DNA of 64,000 nt from Gnetum montanum (taxonomy: Eukaryota; Streptophyta; Gnetopsida; Gnetales; Gnetaceae): contig MNCI01035273.1 in the NCBI GenBank assembly GCA_015680685.1, positions 134,350 through 198,349 on the forward strand, in the 5' to 3' direction. Every line of letters begins with the position of its first letter. Position 1 is the stretch's first letter. Shown here one piece after another: positions 11,916 to 24,622 of this stretch. Both the position numbers and the translations under genes were made by a program. The notes below the pieces were generated by a model. The model did no database searches. It saw only the letters and a list, made by a program, of their open reading frames with translations, and had not been told where the DNA came from.

Positions 11916-13601
11916 TGTTGATGTCAACCTTGCCCATTCTAAGCATGGAGCCATGAGTAATAATATTGATTTAAAAAAACTGTAACACCCAAAGATGACC
12001 AAAAACATTCAGCTTCAACTTCACCCTTGCCTAGTATTCAATAGATCCATCATCCCCATTTCAAAATCAACATCTATTAACCATTTTCTGTCACATTCCC
12101 ATTTATTAGAGACTTATCCTAATTCAAGAATTGAATTTTTAAAACTTTACAACCATAGTAGGCAAATCATAGTTTCATTTTCTAATTTACTTTCATTCTT
12201 GTGCAAGCATGATCTCAAATATTTAACTACTTTGAAATAGTTTTGACTTAAATATAATATTCCACCATGGTAAGGAGATTTCATGCCACACTAGTGTTTT
12301 GTTAAACTAAATGATTCCAAAAGCCAAACGTTTCTTCTAAAACCTTTGAAATTTAAATTGAGAAGTGAAAAATGCGGAATATGATGTTTTTAATTTCTAG
12401 CAATATAACACCTTGAATAATCACAGTGATACTTAAAATATAATAACAGACACAGGGCCAACATTCTTATATTCTGTAGTTATGTGGATAAATAGCATCT
12501 GATACTGTACTTTATATTAGTTAGCAAGCTTTACTGTATGAGGATATGTTCCGTTGGTGATCTTGTAATAGTATGGATTGTGATTGTTCATGAGTACGCA
12601 TATGTATTATTTTCTACAAAAAAAGTATGGGTCATGCTTTATTGCTAAATAAAATAGGTAGAAATATTCAAGTTAAATCTAGAATGCTCTAGAACACCAC
12701 ATAATTTGAAAGAGCAGAAAATAGATACAAGATTTTAAAACAGTCATCACCCAAAAATAATGGGCCAAAGTTTACAACGAAAGCTAACAACTCTAATATA
12801 TCATTTTCTTTCTTTCTTTAAAGGGAAAAATAAATTCATGCAAGGAAAAAATGTAAGTCCTTTTGTGAAATATGATACAACTTGGTATTCATGTTTTCAT
12901 GATCTGAAAATATTAACATTCAATGCTCCTGTATAGGATGAGTACAATAGTTACAGCAGCTACAATTGTTGCATTAACGTCAATTAAACTGCACAAATAG
13001 TGGTAGGCATTGTTGGGAACATGGGTGACTAGTGAAGAATGTTACATACATTCATAATGGCAATGGTTATGGTAGAACATGGGCATTCATAGTGCAGATG
13101 ATGGTGCTAGATGTGGTTGTAGTGACAGAACTGACATGGGTGTTCATGGTTGGCGGAACAATGAACAATCTCTCTTATTTTCCTTTTGGCTCCCTGGTAC
13201 ATGAGCAGTCTTCCCCTCTCACATTGTACCAACTACAATAGCAACACCAGAGAGGTAGTACCTTCCCTCAGTAGTCTCTCTCTCTTTCTCTCTCTCCCTC
13301 TTATGCAGTGATTGAAGTCTTCCTACCCAGCAGTGGACACCATCGGTAGTCACGGACTAGTAGTGTCAACGAGACTAGGGAAAATTCATTTTGTTTAGTT
13401 ACTTATTGTATTCGAGATAATTATTTAATTTAAATTCTGATTTCTTTTCTTTATTTTATTATTTGCAAAAGGTCATGTATCCCTCTCCAGCTAAGACGAT
13501 TCTTGAGTTTATGTACCCATACGGGAGGCACCCTAAGCAATAGTCTTCTAAAACGAGTTTTCTTTCCTAGTGTTGGTGCATCCAAAATTTATGCCTTAAC
13601 A
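11916..13601 (+). repeat. Element A' 5' LTR (1.69 kb)
   Basis: It is co-linear with 18224-19902 throughout, including TGTAACACCCAAAGATGACC and a CT-rich microsatellite near 13272-13303. Its end is decayed (CCTTAACA where the right copy has CATCAACA). Open frames inside it are not genes. Confidence 0.9.
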
Positions 13602-13630
13602 CCTTTTTGGCACTAGAAGGATGGCCTTTC
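13602..13630 (+). other. Element A' probable primer-binding site
   Basis: TTTTTGGCACTAGAAGGATG follows the LTR end directly, where a tRNA-complementary primer site is expected. The tRNA was not identified. Confidence 0.45.
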
Positions 13631-14352
13631 TCCCACCTTTTCTTTATTAACTTTTCTTGCCAATTTTGTAGTCGTTGCTATCCCATTTTCTAAAATATCT
13701 TTTTTTTCCTTTTTTAGTCCCTATTTTGTTTTTATTTCTTGAAAATTTTATTTTTCTTATTTCAAACTTGTTTTATTTAAAATTTCTATTTTTAACAGTT
13801 GCCTTGAAAAATATTTTTAAAGAATTTTCAAGCTCTTTATTTTCTATTCTCAAAAGTTCATTGCTTGAAAATTTTCGAGTCTCATCACCCATTTTTCTTT
13901 AATCCCTTTTTCTAAAAATCCTCATTTCTCAGTCTCATTTTTGAATTTTTTTTTTGGCAGTCCTTACCTTAGTCCTAGGATAGGTAAGGTGGTTTTATTT
14001 AATTATTCAATTTTAAATTTATTTTTCTAAAATTTTGCATTTTACTGTTGGCCTTTTTAACATTATAAGTATTGCAATTTTATACATTTATTTTCTTTTT
14101 AAAAGAAATATATATCTTTTTTAAAACAATATAGCATATTTTAGTGTTTTTTTACCAAAAAAATATTATTTCAATATTTTCTTTTCTTTTCACGTAATTT
14201 TATAGTTTTATTATAACAATTATATTTTATAGTTTTGTTTTATGAGTGAACTCTCCTCTACTTCTAGCGAACCAGTCACCCATCTCTTCGCATTAAGGAA
14301 ATGACAAGCCTCATGTTTTCCAAGTTTCATTCCTAGGAGAACTTGGACTAGG

Positions 14353-15399
14353 ATGGCAACCAATCAACCCCCGACTCCCTTGGTCAGCAACCCCTTCAAC
14401 GTCACTAATTATCACAATATCCCAAAATCACTCCAAAATATAAATTTATTTTTCAATCTCACAAACCCTACTAGTGATGCCCATGAACACATACAATGTT
14501 TCGAAACCTTACTAGGGATGCATAATATTGTCCAAAACAATGTGGCATGTAGAGTGTTTATGATAAAATTCAAAACCAAAGCAACCCAATGGTTCTTGAT
14601 GCTCCCCAATGCCTTCATTAACTCATGGCAGGAGTTCAAAAATAAGTTTTTGATTCAATTTGACAAATTCATGAGCCCTACAATTGCATCAAGTAACTTC
14701 ACCAACTTAGGAAAGCTACTTGGGGAAAATATTAGAGATTACAACCTTAGATTCCTTCATTAGCTTACATATGTGCCAAGTGAGATGCATCCACAACCCA
14801 ATGGCATCCTCAACTTTTACCTCTCTACCATCAACCCATTCTTTGCCTATGCCATCAAATCCAATTCAAAAATAACAAAAATATAGAGAGCAATGGCTAA
14901 AGCCATGTAGTTAGAACAAATCACCCTTATGAACAACATTCAAACTCAATCTGGAATGATGAGCATTAGTAATCCCATGCAATCTAACCCTCTACCTCTA
15001 CCAAATTTCCCAATGGCCAATACTATGTTCCAAACTCCCATTCCCTTTCAAATGACTCAACCTACAAATAGCTATTTTCAAGGTCCCACAACTTGTCCAT
15101 TCCTACCATCTAACACTAGTTTGAATGAGGATCAATCAAAGGCCTTAATTCAGTCCATCATAAACCCAAATAGGGTATCTAATCCTATTGAACCCATGAC
15201 TCAAGCTCAAGATCAAATGACACAAATATTAACTTCACTTCAAAAACTTTCCAACAAGGTAGTTGAATTAAAGAGAAACAACAACAAGGGTTCTATACAA
15301 CCAAAAAAAACTAGTTCATCAATCAATAATGATTATTGTCACCTCCATAACACTAGGAAACATTCTAAAAAGACTTGTCCCAAATTTTTGGCATTATAG
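14353..15399 (+). pseudogene. Element A' gag
   Basis: The reading starts MATNQPPTPL at 14353. The capsid-type core VFMIKFKTKATQWFLMLP, then SWQEFKNKFLIQFDKF (about 14550-14680), is the standard Ty3 gag signature. After a stop at 14761 the same frame resumes through a Q/N/P-rich linker and ends near 15340-15380 with YCHLHNTRKHSKKTC, a C-x2-H-x4-H-x4-C zinc-binding motif typical of one branch of plant Ty3 elements. The break is a few stop codons, not rearrangement. The gag is not closely related to those of A, B and C. Confidence 0.85.
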
Positions 15400-15699
15400 A
15401 GTGACAACACCCAAGGTCAACAAAATGGGAAAATCCCTATTATGGTTCTTAATGTAGCTCATGAAACAGAAAACGAAGAGTTTTCCTCATTGGAGTAAGT
15501 TATGGTAAGCAACCCCAACCCACATAACGCTTGTTATTGTAAACCTAGTGACATCATGAATAACGCACAACAATAAACTAGGAATGACCCTTACACTCCT
15601 CCAAATAGTAGAGCTCCTAGTCAAAGTAACTCAAATACTCAAACTGGATCATCCTAAACAAACACTCCACAATGATCAAATCCACCTTCTATACTTAGA

Positions 15700-16290
15700 A
15701 AAACTCCACCTCAGCAACAAGCTAAAGATGAGCACAAAACTTACGATCTAGTTGAGAATTTGAAGAAAATCAAAGCTAACATTTCAATGAATGACCTATT
15801 ACATTTTGACGAAATGAAAGAGATGGTTCAAGAGATAGTTTGTAGATCGGAAACCAATAAAGGAAAATTCCCAACCCTTGAAAGGCAAGTTCACTTCATA
15901 GAAAGTCCTAACACACTAACAATACATAATGCAAACAATTCCATGATGAACAAAAAAGAGAAACCTCCTTTCCTAACAACCTTGATCATTTTAGGGAAGA
16001 ATGTTCATAATTGTTTGATGGATTCTAGAGCAACTATTAGTGTCATGCCACTTGAGGTATGAAAGACTTTAGGAGCACAAATGACACCATAAACAAAAAG
16101 TGTGATTCAACTCGATGGATCCAATGTACCTATAGTAGGGTCATTAAAAGGAGTGAAAGTGCAACTTAAATAATACCCTACATTCACATATTACATGGAT
16201 ATCCTAGTAGTTGACATGTCATCCACTTATGGTGTGCTCTTATCTAGAACTTATTTGAGCCAAGTTTAGGCTTCTTTAGGTTAGATTTCT
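15700..16290 (+). pseudogene. Element A' protease remnant
   Basis: The reading MKKIKANISMNDLL is a typical pre-protease linker. It continues to NCLMDSRATISVMPLEV (about 16008-16061), where active retropepsins have L-x-DSGA-x-x-x-x-(M/L)P; the glycine is changed to arginine. Downstream, DMSSTYGVLLSRTYL matches the conserved (D)-x-PS-x-Y-x-x-(I/L)LGR protease tail. One stop lies at about 16060. The stretch from 16290 to about 16800 is low-complexity linker with no RT motif. Confidence 0.75.
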
Positions 16291-16799
16291 CAAAGCTATT
16301 AATCCCTATTAAAGAAAAATTTGCATACATGACTATACCTCAAGAACTCTTCTACAAACAAGTATTTATAGCCTTGGATAACCAAAATCAACCTTTGGAA
16401 GATTGAAAAAATAATCTTTATGTTGGGTTTATTGAGGTTGAGCACAGCGAACATGTTGTAAATGACTATGTGAGTGGAACTACAAAAATAAATCCTATCT
16501 CTCATGCAGATTCTACCTAATCCTATCAAAGTTCTAGAGAAGGTGAAGAAATCTATGGAGACACATTGCCTTATCAACAACACAATGGATTTTGTCTAAG
16601 TAATCCACCACCTTTAGGGAAAGACAAAGATATAAATAAGATCCTACCTCTTAAAACATTTGAAGGTGTGCTAAATTATAATGACACATCCATGGAACAT
16701 TCTCTTAGGCTATATTCGATGACCCACTAAGACCTAGACCTATCATTGAAACCTATATCAAAGAAAAACTTGATAGAAAATGAACAAGCAAGTTAAGGT

Positions 16800-17107
16800 T
16801 AGGTCTTGATTTTCGTGATCTTAAGCATCAACAAATTGTTAAACAATGTCTTGACAAGAAGTACATTAGTGAAGTCTTTAAGATAGGAGACCTAGTCCTA
16901 GAAAAAGGTAGAACATTCGACCAAGAAAATCTTCAAGGTAAGTTTTCTCCTATGTGGTCAGGCCCATTTCAAGTTAAAGATATCATTGGTCCCATTGTGT
17001 GCAAAATTGTTAATTTTCAAGGGCATAGGTTACATAGGAACTTCAATGCATTTTATCTAAAGAATTTCTACTCAGGTGTCCCACGTGGACACCTGGTAGG
17101 TTCTTAG
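16800..17107 (+). pseudogene. Element A' integrase C-terminal tail joined to the gag-protease part
   Basis: The frame gives FKIGDLVLEKGRTFDQENLQ, then GKFSPMWSGPFQVKDIIG and LHRNFNAFYLKNFY. This matches the C-terminal integrase tail of plant Ty3 elements (GDLVL, GK-x-x-P-W-GP-x-x-V, N-x-x-x-LK-x-Y). No HHCC zinc finger or DDE core precedes it: an internal deletion of roughly 3 kb has brought the tail next to the protease region. From 17108 to 18210 there is non-coding DNA. Confidence 0.75.
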
Positions 17108-18210
17108 TTGCTTGCTTTCTTCCTCTTTGCTATGCATTTCATTTATATATAGTTGCATTTGCATATTTTCTTTGCATTTCCATCATTTGTTCCTTAGCAT
17201 ATTATTCTAATTTTTGCTTGTCATATGATTTTAGTAATCATTATGGTCTTTTGAGTTACTAGGAATTGGGTCATTAGAGCATCATTAGAAAATAATGTTA
17301 GTATAATGCTTTATATAATATTTCTTATTACTATTACATAAAATCTCTTTTATACTATATATTTCAATAATGTTATGATTCTTCCCGATCTTTTTCAAGG
17401 TTTAATTTTATTGGTTATGTTGGATTATGGAGCATGAGATTTGTGCTAACTTATCATGTAATCATCATGATCATGTGAGTGTAGGATAGGTGATGTTGGA
17501 GAATCATTAGCCATAATCACTAGGTGATCTTGGAAAACCTCATTTTCCCTCTCATAAGCCCAAGCCCTCAAGTGTGATGATCCATAGCTATCCTATGAAT
17601 AACGAGGTGAAGTATGTTCATCTCCACTTGAGAACCCTTAGCCACCCAGGAGACCTACTATGATGTGATCAAATTGTAATTAAAGGCACATACACGAGGG
17701 TTGAACTACACCATGGGTAAAGTTCCAAAAGGACTGTGTTCTTTGGTAGTGTAGCTAATCAGCCAGAATCATGTTGGAATTCCTACCTTAAGAATGAACT
17801 ACACCATGGGAAATGTTTCCTAATAAAGAAAAGAACAAGGACCATGTTCATTGGCAATATAATAAGTTCTTGAGTGTGATGGGGTTTAACAACAATCCTT
17901 ACCCTAGCCTTCATTCCCCCTTTTCAAAAAAAAAGAAAAAGAAAAATAGATAGATGCAAACAATCCCTTTTCATCGATCCCCTTTCTCAATGTCAAAAAA
18001 AAGGAGAGAGAATCCCAAGGAAAAATTTCAAAGTTGTGACTACCACTATCTAACATGAGTCTGTCCTCCTCATTAAGTTTAGTATGGGTCTTGTGTTCAA
18101 AGTAGTTCACATGTTGTTGACTTTTACTTTGTGAGAAGACTGGGAATGTGATCTTAGTTATATTTTAATTATATATATAGATCTATGTAGTTAAAATAAT
18201 ANATTTCCAG

Positions 18211-18223
18211 TTTGGGGGCTAAG
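18211..18223 (+). other. Element A' polypurine tract
   Basis: TTTGGGGGCTAAG lies immediately before the right LTR, the expected site for second-strand priming. A single n is at 18202. Confidence 0.7.
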
Positions 18224-19902
18224 TGTTGATGTCAACCTTGCCCATGCTAAGCATGGGGCCATGATTAATAATATTGATTTAAAAAAAATGTAACACCCAA
18301 AGATGACCAAAAACATTCAGCTTCAACTTCACCCCTACCTAGTATTCAATAAATCCATCATCCCCATTCCAGAATCAGCATCTATTAACCATTTTCCACC
18401 ACATTCCGATTTATTAGAGACTTATCCTAATTCAAGAATTGAATTTTTAAAACTTTACAACCTTGGTAGGCAAATCACAGTTCCATTTTTCTAATTTACT
18501 TTCATTCTTGTGCAAGCATGATCTCAAATATTTAACTACTTTGAAATAGTTTTGACTTAAATATAATCTTCCACCATGGTAAGGAGATGTCATGTCATAC
18601 TAGTGTTTTGTTAAACTAAAAAGCCAAACATTTCTTCTAAAACCTTTGAAATTTAAATTGAGAAGTGAAAAATGAAAAATATGATGTTTTTAATTACTAG
18701 CAATTTAACACCTTGAATAATCACAGTGACACTTAAAATATAACAATAGGCACAGGGTTGACATTCTTATATTCTATAGTTGTGTGGACAAATATTATCT
18801 GATACTGTACTTTATATAAGTTAGCAAGCTTTACCATATGAGGATACATTTCATTGGTAATCTCGTAATAGTATGGATCGTGATTGTTCATGAGTGCACA
18901 TATGTATTATTTTATATAGAAAAAGTGCGAGCCATGATTTATTGCTACAAAAAATAGGTAGAAATACTCAAGTTAAATCTAGGATGCTTTAGAACACCAC
19001 ATAATTTGAAAGAGTAGAAAATAGATACAAGATTTTAAAATAGTCATTACCTAATAATAATGGGCCAAAGTCTACAATGAAAGCTAACGACTCTAATATA
19101 CCATTTTCTTTCTTTCTTTAAAGGGAAAAATAAATTCATGCAAGGCAAAAATGTAAGTTCTTTTATGGAATATGATACAACTTAGTAGTCATGTTTTCAT
19201 GATTTGAAAATATTAACATTCAAATGTTCATGTATAGGATTAGTACAATAGTTACATCTGCTATAGTTGCTGCATTGACATCAATTAAACTGCATGAATA
19301 GTGGTGGGTGTTGTTGGGAATGTGGGTGACTGGCGAAGAACATTACATACATTCATGATGGTGGCAGTTATGGTAGAGCTTAGGCATTCATAGTGTAGAT
19401 GGTGGTGCTGGATGTGGCTGCAATTATAGAATCGACATGGGTGTTCATGGCTGGCAGAATGGTGAACGGTCTCTCTCATTTTCCTTTTGGCTCCTTGGCA
19501 CATGAGCAATCTTCCCCTCTCACATTGTACCAACTGCAACAATAGCACCAGAGAGGCAGTACCTTCCCTTAGCAATCTCTCTCTCTTTCTCTCTCTCCCT
19601 CTTTCGTAGTGATCATGATCTTCCTGCCCAATAATAGACACCATCAATAGTCGTAGATAGGAATGTCAGCAAGACCAAAGAAAATTCATTTCTTTTAGTT
19701 ACTTATTGTATTCGTGACAATTATTTAATTTAAATTTTAGATTTCTTTTCTTTAGTTTATTATTTGCAAAAGGTCACATGGCCCTCTCCAGTTGAGACTA
19801 TTCCTGGGTTTTCGTACCCATATAGTAGGCACCCTAGGCAATAGTCTCCTAAAACAAGTTTTCTTTTCTAGTGTTGGTGCATCCAAAATTTACACATCAA
19901 CA
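18224..19902 (+). repeat. Element A' 3' LTR (1.68 kb)
   Basis: Copy of 11916-13601 with mostly transition differences. It starts TGTTGATGT, ends ACATCAACA, and has a CT microsatellite near 19576-19606. A minus-strand open frame at 19285-19647 lies inside it and is not supported as a gene. Confidence 0.9.
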
Positions 19903-20960
19903 AATAAAAACTCACCATTTGGCACCTCTCTTTGGAACTATCATGAGTGAGTTGGCCCACTCACTATCTACAATGAGGTAGATGAACTCTACCTTAAGGA
20001 GTTGCTCAATCTCTTCTTTGATGATTTGCTTCAATTTTGGGTTCAACCACCATTGTGATTGCCTCCTTGGCTTCATGTATGGATCAGTATAAATGTGGTG
20101 CTAGCATATCCATGGATCAATTCCAATGAGTTTAGGATATGACCAAGCAAAGGCTATTGGCCATTTGTTGACCACTTTCAATAGTTTTTCTTTTTTCTTA
20201 GGAGCAAGTTTGGCATTAAGTATGACCGACTCACCATTTTTCAAGAATGCATATTCTAGGCCAACAAGTAGAGTTTTCAACTCTAAGGGCTCTTTTTTGA
20301 AAGTTAAAGGGATCTCCAACTCTCCCCAATTGGTATCATCATTTTCATTATCAAATCATTGGCGATGAACTTGCTCTAGTTCATCCATGCCTATGACATA
20401 AACACATGTCAAGCTCTCATTAGGTTCCATGCACATTGTGCTATTTTTAGAATCAACAGTCAGCCATTGGGTGTCCTCTTGTTTTATGGTTGCTACTTAC
20501 ATAACCCTTTAAATATTTGCTTCATGTACATATTGCTTTCATATAGAAATAAATGTTTGTTTCACATACCAAAGTTTCTACACGTAATTGCACCTTGTAT
20601 CATTGTACGTGATGCATGGAACTCGTTTCTTTTCGATCTTTCCAAATAAATTTTCCTTAGATATCTCTAGGGAAAGATCTCTTATGCCCATTCTCACATC
20701 AATAGTGCTAGTCATGACCTTCCCATAATGATTGAAAAGTCCTCCTTACAGTTCTCAATCTTGATTCTAGGAAATTAGCAGGATAAGACCATCCATAGAT
20801 AGTGATCACAATATCTTCTACAAGTCCTAATGGAACTGTAATGAAGTGGTCTATCAATTTCAATCAGATATTACTCTTCTTGAGAGATAGTAGGTTTCAG
20901 GAAATATACATCTCATGAGTAATCAAGTTAACATTAGAACCTAAATTAACAAGATTTTTA
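19903..20960 (-). pseudogene. Element A pol, N-terminal part: protease and start of RT
   Basis: On the minus strand, CKNLVNLGSNVNLI near 20900-20950 aligns with the retropepsin core; the DSG of active enzymes reads NLG, so the catalytic aspartate is gone. Then comes a pre-RT linker, PLELKTLLVGLEYAFLKNGE with AFAWSYPKLIGIDPWIC (20319-20101). This matches the Tat/Athila 'LK-LP-LEYAFL ... W-x-x-x-D-x-x-GI-P' region. RT finger residues follow to VPKRGAKW, ending at the insertion boundary. The reading resumes at 11915. Stops are frequent. Confidence 0.82.
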
Positions 20961-21699
20961 CATGGTTCATTCCCAACAATCTGTAAATAGATAAGAGAAC
21001 TCCTACGATTAGCTAATTTCCTAGGAAGGCTACCAACCCATATCTAATCAGATACAACATGAGTGAGCATAAAAGTATGAATTTTGGGCAGTATTTGGTT
21101 TGAAGGGTTCCTAATGGAATGGTTTCTAGAGAATGAGGAAGGAGAAAGGTGACCAGCCTCTTGAGTCTATGAGGTCTTAGGGCTATTGGGTTGAAAAAAT
21201 GGTCTTTTACAAGCATGAGGTTTTGAACCACTTGGTTAATTAATCAGTTTTAGATTAATGGCCCTGATAGCATTACATTACTACAGCTGTGCTAGAAGTT
21301 CACCCTGCACAACTGTAGCAAGCAATAGTTGCGTTGAGGGTGGAGGAACAAGTGTAGGAATAGGTGGAGGATAAGGATGGAATGTGGTATCCCTCATGAA
21401 ATGTGGAGAATGATTTCTATACTATTTAGGAGGATAGTAGTGATGTTGGAAAGGAGAAACATGACTAGAAGAGTCATGTAGAGATAGGGATTGTTGAATG
21501 TAATACCCATATGGATCTAGTTGTCTATAAGGGTACTATTGCCTTGGCAATGGTAGTGCCCATGACTATGGTTTTTTCCAGAATTGATACTACTTGTATG
21601 GTTGTGATGGAGTTCCACTTAGATAATATTGTTATTGCTAATGGAACTGCCTAGGATTTCCTTGAGGATAAGGCAATCTTCTAGGTGTCGTGAATCCAA

Positions 21700-23560
21700 A
21701 GCATACACCCTAGACTACTATAAATGTGACATGATGGGGCAACATCCCTTAGGGTGTTCATATTGAAAAATGTCACACCCACCATCACCATTTAATTTAA
21801 TTTCTATAATTTCCCCTACAATAGAAATCTTGGCCTTACCCATTTAATTAATGCGTTTAACTTCCTTTCGCCTCCTCTGGTCACAATCACTACTTTGTCC
21901 TTTAGACTCTTTAAAAACTTTCAGAATAGCTTGAAATCTACTATCCATAGAGTCTCATAACTGATCTACCTTAGTCAAAATTTTAGAGGTAAATTTTTGA
22001 ATTGGCAAGGTTTTTTCATTCACCACCTCATCAAGTGGTGATTCCTCCTCACTATCACAAAATTAGGCCTCTTGCTTATGAATGGAAGGATCTAGGTTGT
22101 ATTCTTCTATACTTTTACATTTCCTCAACTCTCCTTCTTCTTTAACTACCTACTTAATCAGCCTTTCAATCTGATGGGCTCTTATTTCTAATAGTCTTCC
22201 TTGGGCGTGGATCCCAAGAGTTCTCCTCGTTTTAGAGTAAAGCCCATCTATGATGTGGTGAAGTTGTTCCAGCTAAGAGTAACCATGGCCATGGCATTGA
22301 TGTAATAAGGAATAATATCTACTCATGGCAGCATCCAAGGACTCATGTATTCCTTACTTCCAACCTTGGATCTTCCTTCTCAGATTGGATACTTGGGACT
22401 ACATTTGATACCTGTCGTTGAATAGTTTGAGCATTATGCTCCATCTATAGATTGATTTTGGCTCCAAGCACCGATACTAGCTTTTTGCTTCTTTAATGAG
22501 TGTCCTAGGAACCAAATTAATCTTTTACTAGGTTCTTTCTATGTTTTGTGAGGCATAGGCATCGTGAAAAGCTTGAAGATGGTTTTATGGATCAAATTTA
22601 TATCCCACCGCAAACTTGAAGATGTTGTTCATATCCAATCACTTGATCTTGTTATCTTTCATGTGCCTTGTTGAAATTCTCATTACCTTTGTGATTTTAG
22701 CATGCTTTAGGTGGTGAGCAAAGGCTCATCGTAGTCATGACCCTAGTGCCTATGATGCCCTTTGCTACCCCTTCGTTCATGATGACTAGCCTCTTTTGAA
22801 TGCTTGCACCCTAGATCTTGACTTGCCCAATGGTCCTTATGATCATCTTGGCCCTGTTGGTCACCTCCATCATGATCATGTTTCTTACAATTGCATTTTG
22901 ATCCAGAAGAAGAAGATGATGATGATAAAGGTGAAGAGGAAGGAGGACTAGCACCATCATGGTGCCTACCACCCCCTCTTTGGTCACGATCATGATTGTG
23001 GCCATGCTACTTGCCTAAATCCCTACCATGACTCTCCTCATTGGATCCCCCTTTTTCATGGGATCAATTCTTGCCCAAACTAGGATTATGTATTATGGAC
23101 TACAAGTTCTAGTTTTGACCTCTTTCATTAAAGTCAAAGATAGGAGTCTCTCTATATGGAAAATCCCCCAAAGAAGGATTCTCTACCATCTTTTTGGTAC
23201 ATAAAAAATGGAGAATCATTGGACCACTTCCCCTTCATAGACTCATAACATTGCCCTAGCTATCAATACCTTAAATGTTGGGCATTGGTGGGATGATAAT
23301 CCATGGAGTCACTATCCTATAGAACATATTCAGCATGAAGCCCTTGGATTTCCAACTGCATAAGAGTTTGGTGGAGCATCACAAGAATAGATCGATCACG
23401 AGACAACATGATGTTGCCCTCCATGTCTCACCACTACAGTTGTTCATCCTGGTGTAGGATGAAGGTGAAATTAGGTACATACTCATTAGGATGAGCATAT
23501 ATCACTCTATATTGCTAGGGCACCTACTAATTTACTTTGTCAAACATGGGCAGAGAATCA
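21700..23560 (-). pseudogene. Element A gag
   Basis: The minus-strand frame includes RVIYAHPNEYVPNFTFILHQ near 23470 and the capsid core DMNNIFKFAVGYKFDP, HLQAFHDAYASQNIERT, RKIQGWK, HHIIDGLYSKTRRTLGIHAQ (about 22640-22240). It ends in a broken zinc knuckle, YEHPKGCCPIMSHL (about 21770-21725). The same blocks occur in element C (DMNNIPKFVGGYNVDP) and element B (DLNNFPRFSGGYDLYP), so the three gags are homologous. Many stops; non-functional. The start is approximate. Confidence 0.82.
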
Positions 23561-23724
23561 CTCCTGTGAGAAAAAGAAATCTTGTATTAGAAGAAAATAA
23601 ATGTAGTGTGCTTTCTTATAATTTTTGTAGTTATTTTGATGTATGATATGACATTAGGGTTCATTTTAACGATGTTAAATAATTTTTCCCTAAACCCTAA
23701 ATAACGCATGTAACAAACTAAAGG

Positions 23725-23743
23725 TCCTTAAAAATGGTACTAA
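23725..23743 (-). other. Element A primer-binding site, decayed
   Basis: The minus-strand reading TTAGTACCATTTTTAAGGA directly follows the LTR end. It differs from element B's TTGGCGTCGTTGCCGGGGA almost only by G-to-A and C-to-T changes, as expected of an old, methylated primer site for the same tRNA. Confidence 0.6.
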
Positions 23744-24617
23744 TGATGAGTAGTGAGTATACCCTACACCCAACCATACGAATTACAAGCATTCACATGT
23801 AATCTGGTGAAATTATGTAGACCTTAAGTTCCTAAGTACACTGGTTCTAGGAAGTGAAATCTAATCGTGATGATTGTTGTCTTCCCAACTACACTTGTGA
23901 AGCTTAGTTGTATGGTTAAGTGTAATTGGATCACATTATGTTTATTATTTTATATTTTATTTGCCTACAATTGATAACAATTTGAAACTCAAGTTATTAA
24001 CCAATTTAACTAATCTAATTGCTAATTAATAACTAACTATCCTAACATAAATATCTAGTCCCACTTTCCGTACACATCCTGAATGCATACAACACTGCTA
24101 GGTTACCAAGCGTTAAGTGCTACTAGGATTATCAAGCATTGTACGTTATGCTCAAAGTTGTCATACTTATGTGTTTAATCTATTTATTTTAATTAGTTAA
24201 TTAATTAAAGTCTTACTTATCTTAATTAATTTCATAATTAATGAAAATGGTAAATGCAAAAATAAATCATTAATCTATTCCAAGTGCTGCAAGGTTTGAT
24301 CAAAGGGCTCGTCTTTATTATCGTTCAGACTGGTGTGCTCAAGTACATCAATGCTCAAATAAACATTCATATACTTTCTAACTCCTATTGTAGGGACTTA
24401 GCAAAAACATTCTACCTTTCAAATGATAAAATTGCAAGAGCTCTGCTAAATTATGACATGACATCCATAATCATGATGGATGAGTGTGTATTTATAGACT
24501 TTATTGTGTAGCTGTATTGACGGAGCCTCATAAATGCAACAAATGCTACATTGATGTGGTCCCATCGATGGGGCAACACCACGTCACTTATTGATGTGAC
24601 ACTTTGATGCTTCATCA
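23744..24617 (-). repeat. Element A 5' LTR
   Basis: 874-bp copy of the LTR at 3531-4378. On the minus strand U3 contains CCATCGATGG, CATCAATGTAGC and CCGTCAATACAGC, followed by a TATA box CTATAAATACA (near 24505-24493). Further downstream is the GCTTGGTAACCTAGCAG block (minus strand) that recurs in the LTRs of B and C. TSD ATAAT follows at 24618. Confidence 0.88.
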
Positions 24618-24622
24618 ATAAT

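Larger units (their letters stand above)
11916..19902 (+). mobile_element. Element A': Ty3-type LTR element with pol deleted, nested in A
   Basis: The LTRs at 11916-13601 and 18224-19902 begin TGTTGATGT; the right one ends ACATCAACA, a perfect 9-bp terminal inverted repeat. Flanks AATAT (11911-11915) and AATAA (19903-19907) match at 4 of 5 positions, as for a decayed target duplication. The insertion splits element A's RT: the minus-strand reading resumes across it (VPKRGAKW on the right, then INFRLLNMATFKD on the left). Inside are gag, a protease remnant, and then directly the C-terminal end of integrase. RT, RNase H and the integrase core are absent, so it could not move on its own. A 130-bp LTR sample differs at about 10 positions, less than the LTRs of A, as expected for a later insertion. 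Confidence 0.9.
3531..24617 (-). mobile_element. Element A: Tat/Athila-like Ty3 retrotransposon, with element A' nested in it
   Basis: A complete but decayed minus-strand element. Its two LTRs (3531-4378 and 23744-24617) begin TGATG and end CATCA in plus-strand reading and are flanked by the perfect 5-bp duplication ATAAT (3526-3530 and 24618-24622). In minus-strand order: 5' LTR, primer site 23743-23725, gag, protease, RT, RNase H, integrase, a non-coding spacer with an internal promoter, ORF2, a polypurine tract (GTCATAGGGGTA, 4390-4379), 3' LTR. An 8-kb plus-strand element (11916-19902) splits the RT. Without it, A is about 13.1 kb. A hand comparison of about 200 bp of the two LTRs shows roughly 12% difference. 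All ORFs carry stops, so it is inactive. Confidence 0.9.

Noticed and set aside
11995-12240. 81-codon frame, with a near copy at 18303-18494
   Set aside because: Both lie in the LTRs of element A' and are repeat sequence, not genes.
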